This document shows positions 24,059 to 27,692 of a stretch of 27,692 bases of DNA, in pieces; the stretch's first letter is position 1, and each line of letters begins with the position of its first letter. A model generated the notes under the pieces. The model did no database searches. It worked only from the letters and a program-made list of their open reading frames with translations, and had not been told where the DNA came from. The position numbers and the translations under genes were made by a program. The stretch comes from an uncultured Trueperaceae bacterium (GTDB lineage: Bacteria > Deinococcota > Deinococci > Deinococcales > Trueperaceae), in the NCBI GenBank assembly GCA_937907415.1, contig CALCHY010000223.1, positions 1-27,692 of the forward strand, written 5' to 3'.

Positions 24059-25773
24059 CTGTTGGCGAAGTCACCTCATGAGCCAGCAGCATGCTGGGGC
24101 ATGTTGAGACTTAGTGATTCCCAGGCTATTCCGCCCGAAACCGCCCGAGTCGCGCGCGCCGCCTTCCCCAAGGGTAGCCCTTACCTGGTTCTGAGAGATG
24201 AACTTGGCACCGTCTTCCAGGACGAGGACTTCGTTGACCTCTACCCGCGGCGCGGTCAGCCGGCGCTGCCACCGTGGCGCTTGGCGTTGGTGACGTTAGT
24301 GCAGTACCGCGAGAACCTCTCCGACCGGCAGGCGGCGGAGGCGGTGAGGGCCAGGATCGACATTAAGTACCTGCTGGGTATGCCGTTGGCGGACGCCGGC
24401 TTCGACTTCTCGGTGCTGTGCGAGTTCCGCGCCCGCCTGCGGGAAAGCGGTAGCGAGGCGACGCTCCTAGACCGCTTGCTGCAGCGTTGCCGTGAGCTGG
24501 GCCTGGTGCGGGCCGGCGAGCGAGCCCGCACCGACGCCACGCGCGTACTGGCCGCCGTGCGCGTCATGAACCGCCTGGAGCTCGTGGCGGAGACACTGCG
24601 CGCCACCCTGAACGAACTGGCGCGCGTCGCGCCGGCATGGCTGCGGAAGGTGGCGCCAGCCGCGTGGTACGAGCGCTACGCGCGCCGTATCGAGGACAGC
24701 CGCTTGCCGGGCAACAAGGCCGCGCGCGAGGCGTACGCCAAGACCGTCGGCGAAGACGGGTATCACCTGCTTGACGCTGCCCCGCCCGGGCTGGCCGACC
24801 TGCCGGCATTTGCAGTGCTTAGGCGCGTGTGGGAGCGGCACTTCAGCCGCGATAACGATTCCGGTGGCGACGGCGCTGCGGGCACCCGGGCGCGCCTCAG
24901 GCCTGAGCGAGAGCTAGCCAAGGCGGCCGAAGCGACCGAGTCGCCTTACGATCCCGACGCGCGTTACCGCAGCCGCTTCGGGGTGGAGTGGACCGGGTAC
25001 CTGGCGCACCTGACCGAGACGTGCGAGGCGAACGAGCCGCACCTGATCACGCACGTGGACACCACCGCCGCCACCGTGCACGAGGTCAGGCGTGTGGAAG
25101 CCATCCACGACGCGCTGGCTGCCAAGGACTTGCTGCCGGGCGAGCATCTGGCGGACGCGGCCTACATCGACGCGAAACTAGTGGTTAAGGTGCGCGAGGA
25201 GCACGGCGTGAGCATGATCGGCCCGCCGCGCCGCGATGCGAGTTGGCAGGCGCGCACCGCCGGGGGCTTCACCAACGAGGCGTTCGCCATCGACTGGGAC
25301 AATAAACGAGCGTGCTGCCCGCAAGGGCACGAGAGCAATTCCTGGCGGGAGTACGAGGACGACGCGCGGGGCGCGTACGTGGTGGCGCGCTTCGCAACTG
25401 CCACCTGCAGGGCGTGCCCGCTGCGATCGCGCTGCACCCGCTCAGGTAAGCAGGGGCGCAGCCTCCATCTACACCCCCGCGACGCGCACGAGGCCATCGG
25501 CGCCATGCGCGAACGCCTCGCCAGCAACGCGGGGCGGGAGCTCTACGCGCTGCGGGCGGGCGTGGAGGGCACCATCAGTCAGGGCGTACGTGCCCTGGGC
25601 CTGAGGCGCGCTAGGTACCGCGGCCTTGAAAGAGTGCATCTACAGCACGTCGCCACGGCAGCCGCCATGAACATCGACCGGGTCACCAACTTCCTGGCAG
25701 GCCGCCCGCTGGAGCGCACCAGAACATCACGCTTCGCGGCGCTCAGAGCATGACGATCCGACTTCGCTAACCG
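24059..25773 (+). mobile_element. IS1182-family insertion sequence
   Basis: A single transposase gene is bracketed by imperfect inverted repeats: CTGTTGGCGAAGTC (24059-24072) on the left and GACTTCGCTAACCG (25760-25773) on the right, matching at 12 of 14 positions. The left copy is 28 bases before the transposase ATG and the right copy 6 bases after its stop, as expected for a compact element of about 1.7 kb. The outer ends may lie a few bases further out or in. CCGG occurs just outside or at both ends, but I cannot prove it is a target duplication. Confidence 0.72.
24101..25753 (+). CDS. IS1182-family DDE transposase
   Basis: Protein of 550 residues from the ATG at 24101, the first start inside the left inverted repeat. 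The N-terminal domain reads LVTLVQYRENLSDRQAAEAVRARIDIKYLLG, LSVLCEFRARL-type as in the family. The catalytic triad is visible: RTDATRVLA (first Asp), THVDTTAATVHEV (second Asp), and GVEGTISQGVRALGLRRARYRG (Glu plus family motif). A Cys-rich zinc-like knuckle (ATCRACPLRSRC) lies between. No frameshift or stop interrupts it, so the element could be active. Confidence 0.93.
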   Translation: MLRLSDSQAIPPETARVARAAFPKGSPYLVLRDELGTVFQDEDFVDLYPRRGQPALPPWRLALVTLVQYRENLSDRQAAEAVRARIDIKYLLGMPLADAGFDFSVLCEFRARLRESGSEATLLDRLLQRCRELGLVRAGERARTDATRVLAAVRVMNRLELVAETLRATLNELARVAPAWLRKVAPAAWYERYARRIEDSRLPGNKAAREAYAKTVGEDGYHLLDAAPPGLADLPAFAVLRRVWERHFSRDNDSGGDGAAGTRARLRPERELAKAAEATESPYDPDARYRSRFGVEWTGYLAHLTETCEANEPHLITHVDTTAATVHEVRRVEAIHDALAAKDLLPGEHLADAAYIDAKLVVKVREEHGVSMIGPPRRDASWQARTAGGFTNEAFAIDWDNKRACCPQGHESNSWREYEDDARGAYVVARFATATCRACPLRSRCTRSGKQGRSLHLHPRDAHEAIGAMRERLASNAGRELYALRAGVEGTISQGVRALGLRRARYRGLERVHLQHVATAAAMNIDRVTNFLAGRPLERTRTSRFAALRA

Positions 25774-25835
25774 GACCCGTGCGATTATGAACGCGCTGTT
25801 GGTTGTGTTCTTCGGTTTGGTATGTTTATCGCACA

Positions 25836-26537
25836 GTGATTACCGAAGGCCATGTCGAGCGCGAATCAGTGCGGTTTCATTACTTGATGCAACGTGGTGA
25901 TGAGGGCCTTGCGCCGTTGGTTTATGTCCCTGGTTCGTTGGGCGGCGCTGACGACTTCCGGGACGAGATGAGCCGGCTTGCACCTAGGACCACGGTGGCA
26001 ATCAGCCCTCGCGGTGTAGGCGCCTCGAGCGCTCCGGAGCATGGCTACGCTCTGCAGGATCGAGTTAGAGACTTGGAGGCGGTGTTAGACCAACTCCAAC
26101 TGGCACCTGCGTGTGTGATGGCCTTCTCGGCGGGCGTGCCCATCGCCCTTTCGTACGCGTTGCAGCGACCTAATCGAGTAACGGCCCTGATTCTTCTGGA
26201 CTACCCTGCGGTTAGTAGGCAACTCACCGATGGATGGGCTGAACAGGCCAAGCCGTTCGCGGCGAGTCGTGGCATTCCAGAGCACGTGATTCGTGCGATG
26301 ATCTCAGAGTCGACAACCGTTGAACTCTGGGAAGACATCGAGCGCATCACCTGCCCGGTACTTCTCATCGTTGGTGGGCAGAGTCCCTTCGTGACTGAAG
26401 AAGACTTAGGGCGTTACCGGAAGGCGTGGCCTCGACTCCAGCTCGAGGTCTTCGAAGACTCTGGCCATGAGGTCTTTCGACCGGACTACGAGCGCTTCAT
26501 GCAAGTCATCGAGCGGTTCCTGCGAGAGATCGGCTGA
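25836..26537 (+). CDS. Alpha/beta hydrolase
   Basis: Protein of 233 residues from a GTG at 25836; the frame also has a TTG at 25803. The fold is clear: oxyanion strand LVYVPGSLGGADDF, VAISPRGVGASS, nucleophile elbow CVMAFSAGVPIALSYAL (S98), LILLDYPA, LLIVGGQSPFV and the catalytic His in DSGHEVF. The usual Asp after strand 7 (GxxDP) is Ser-Pro here, so D122 in LLDYPA may be the acid. Substrate unknown. No Shine-Dalgarno precedes the GTG, but a TATGTT lies nine bases before it, so a leaderless message is plausible. Confidence 0.82.
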   Translation: MITEGHVERESVRFHYLMQRGDEGLAPLVYVPGSLGGADDFRDEMSRLAPRTTVAISPRGVGASSAPEHGYALQDRVRDLEAVLDQLQLAPACVMAFSAGVPIALSYALQRPNRVTALILLDYPAVSRQLTDGWAEQAKPFAASRGIPEHVIRAMISESTTVELWEDIERITCPVLLIVGGQSPFVTEEDLGRYRKAWPRLQLEVFEDSGHEVFRPDYERFMQVIERFLREIG

Positions 26538-26541
26538 TCCA

Positions 26542-26578
26542 GCCGGCGAGACAGGCTTTAGGGTTCGAAGCCGCCGGC
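26542..26578 (+). terminator. Hairpin after the alpha/beta hydrolase gene
   Basis: GCCGGC (26542-26547) and GCCGGC (26573-26578) form the outer stem and GGCTT/AAGCC the inner one, starting four bases after the stop codon. No T-run follows, so termination is only possible. Confidence 0.35.
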
Positions 26579-26684
26579 GCCTCGGGTTGCCAAGTTACGC
26601 GCTCGCGCCTTGTCCTCGACTTCGCCAACAGTATCCCACCGTTTTCGACACGCCGGGCCGCCCCGCTGGCTATACTCGCGACCT

Positions 26685-26751
26685 GGCAATGGTGTCTGCC
26701 GCAACCGCCCAGCGCTGGCTGATGACGCCTACTCCTCGACGCGCTGGGAGG
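26685..26751 (+). promoter_or_regulatory. Fluoride riboswitch (crcB motif) with SD-sequestering expression platform
   Basis: GGCAATGGTGTCTGCC (26685-26700), then AACCGCC, then GGCTGATGACGCCTACT (26717-26733) match the conserved crcB-motif elements in order, directly before a crcB gene. A TATACT at 26671-26676 would place transcription start a few bases before the aptamer. CCCAGCGC (26708-26715, in the aptamer) is perfectly complementary to GCGCTGGG (26741-26748), which overlaps the GGGAGG ribosome site. Fluoride binding should free that site and turn translation on. Confidence 0.88.
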
Positions 26752-26755
26752 TCTC

Positions 26756-27139
26756 ATGGCGATAGTCGGACTTATGCTTGGCGGCGCGCTCGGCACCCTC
26801 GCCCGCTACCTGGTGACGCTGGCGTCGCAGTCGCTGCTCACCAGCGCCTTCCCGCTCGGCACCATCCTTGTCAACGTGCTCGGCTGTTACCTGATCGCGC
26901 TGCTGACCGGCCTGCGCCACGGCGGCCTCCTGCCGCCCGCCTGGCACTTCGCGCTCGGGACCGGCTTCCTGGGGGCGTTCACGACCTTCAGCACCTTCGC
27001 GCTCGAGGGCCACACGCTGGGGCAGGAGGGCGCCTGGAACCGCGCCACCCTCTACGTGCTCGCCAACCTCGTCCTCGGCTACCTCGCGCTCGTCCTGGGC
27101 CGCGCCACCGCGGCGCGCCTGGGCGCCGGGGCTCCATGA
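26756..27139 (+). CDS. crcB: CrcB/Fluc fluoride ion channel
   Basis: Protein of 127 residues, four transmembrane helices, normal length. Fluc signatures are GGALGTLARYLVT at the N-terminus, FPLGTILVNVLGCYLIALLTG (with the Asn of the pore), and GTGFLGAFTTFSTFALEG (the TFSTF fluoride-coordinating break). It dimerises in antiparallel orientation and exports fluoride from the cytoplasm. GGGAGG lies four bases before the ATG. The fluoride riboswitch just upstream fixes both its function and its regulation. Confidence 0.96.
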   Translation: MAIVGLMLGGALGTLARYLVTLASQSLLTSAFPLGTILVNVLGCYLIALLTGLRHGGLLPPAWHFALGTGFLGAFTTFSTFALEGHTLGQEGAWNRATLYVLANLVLGYLALVLGRATAARLGAGAP

Positions 27140-27200
27140 AGATGGCGGGTCCCGTCGGGGCGGGCACGGCCCGCGGTGTCCGCACCGAGCGACGGGGTCG

Positions 27201-27524
27201 TCACCCGCCCACGGCGCGCCCCGCCAGCCGCAGCAGGGCGCTGCCGACAAGCAGCCAGGCCAGCACCACGAGGCCCAGGCCGGCCGAGCCCCGCGCGAGG
27301 CGCTCGTGCGCGGCGGCGCGGTGCTCGGCGAGCACGGCCGGCGGCACGAGGCGCAGCGCCAGGGCGATGCCAAGAGGCAGGAGCAGCAGGTCGTCGAGGT
27401 AGCTGAGTACGGGGATGAAGTCCGGGATGAGGTCGATGGGGCTGAGGGCGTAGGCGAGCACGAGCACCATCACCAGCTTCGCCGCCAGCGGCGTCCGAGG
27501 GTCGCGATGGGCACGGTGGAGCAC
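27201..27524 (-). CDS. DUF1232 (YkvA-type) small membrane protein
   Basis: Protein of 107 residues from a GTG. The DUF1232 signature [38 protein letters not shown] is complete, followed by a second membrane segment near the C-terminus. The function of the family is unknown. The conserved lead-in ([21 protein letters not shown]) extends upstream of the GTG in the same frame as far as 27582 without any ATG, GTG or TTG. The true start may therefore be a CTG at 27530, or the N-terminus may be damaged. Confidence 0.85.
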   Translation of the reverse strand: MLHRAHRDPRTPLAAKLVMVLVLAYALSPIDLIPDFIPVLSYLDDLLLLPLGIALALRLVPPAVLAEHRAAAHERLARGSAGLGLVVLAWLLVGSALLRLAGRAVGG

Positions 27525-27606
27525 CGTCAGCTCGGCCTTGAGGCGGCGCGCGCGCTGCTTAGGGCCGTCAGCACGCCCCCAAGCCTAGGGCACGGCGGCC
27601 GTGCGC

Positions 27607-27692
27607 CTAACCGAACAGGTCGTCGGCCGTGATCGCTTTCGCCTTCTTGGTGTAGGTGGTGGGGCGCTTGTGGAAGAAGTCGGTGTGCTTGC
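27607..27692 (-). CDS. C-terminal fragment resembling ribonucleotide reductase beta subunit
   Basis: The minus-strand frame ending at the TAG at 27607-27609 gives 27 residues before the window edge, including KHTDFFHKRPTTY and ADDLFG. The FF-x-KR-x-T-x-Y pattern near the end resembles the C-terminal tail of class I ribonucleotide reductase small subunits (typically NFFE-R-TEY). Only this tail is visible, so the call is tentative. Confidence 0.45.
   Translation of the reverse strand, partial: KHTDFFHKRPTTYTKKAKAITADDLFG

Noticed and set aside
1..27692. tRNA, rRNA or a CRISPR array
   Set aside because: I read both strands for acceptor/T-loop patterns and for regular repeats and saw none; a covariance search would be needed to be certain.

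Overview
The window is bacterial chromosomal DNA with high GC overall and dense, short-spaced genes. The mix of a YwrD-type gamma-glutamyltransferase, an oligopeptide ABC operon, a fluoride-riboswitch/CrcB unit, an IS1182-like element and some apparently leaderless starts would suit Deinococcota of the Truepera type. That placement is a low-confidence inference, because no rRNA or marker gene is present. Base composition is uneven: the large ATPase gene, the 11.4-17.5 kb operon and the 21.5-22.1 kb gene are visibly less GC-rich than the recombinase, transposase and crcB regions.

Region 1 (1-7.3 kb) looks like a decaying defence or genomic island. It holds a tyrosine recombinase cut by the left edge, a 1245-residue YobI/KAP-type membrane P-loop NTPase, and a short DprA/Smf-fold protein on the same strand. 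A convergent NYN-domain nuclease follows, with a strong promoter and a highly structured leader. Next is the wreck of a BsuBI/PstI restriction endonuclease (in-frame TAG, one-base frameshift, no methyltransferase).

Region 2 (7.3-17.5 kb) looks like a nitrogen-compound acquisition and catabolism locus. It has a CynX/NimT-type MFS carrier, gamma-glutamyltransferase and an Lrp/AsnC regulator. Divergent from the regulator is an operon of a metal-dependent amidohydrolase, a translationally coupled paralogue that has lost every metal ligand, a peptide-type ABC binding protein, two permeases (no ATPase genes) and a nucleoside-deaminase-like enzyme. A ChrA-type single-domain transporter with no canonical start codon follows. 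The amidohydrolase/pseudo-amidohydrolase pair is the most striking biochemical feature.

Region 3 (17.5-25.8 kb) is accessory DNA. It contains a serine recombinase whose catalytic Ser is replaced by Arg, overlapped with a small HNH nuclease gene; an orphan MbcA/ParS-type antitoxin; and a DUF1778-GNAT toxin-antitoxin pair. It also has two signal-peptide proteins of unknown function (one built from four CX13C repeats), a second serine recombinase with intact Ser, a methyltransferase and an IS1182-family insertion sequence.

Region 4 (25.8-27.7 kb) looks like ordinary chromosome: an alpha/beta hydrolase, a fluoride riboswitch plus crcB, a DUF1232 membrane protein, and a C-terminal fragment resembling the ribonucleotide reductase beta subunit.
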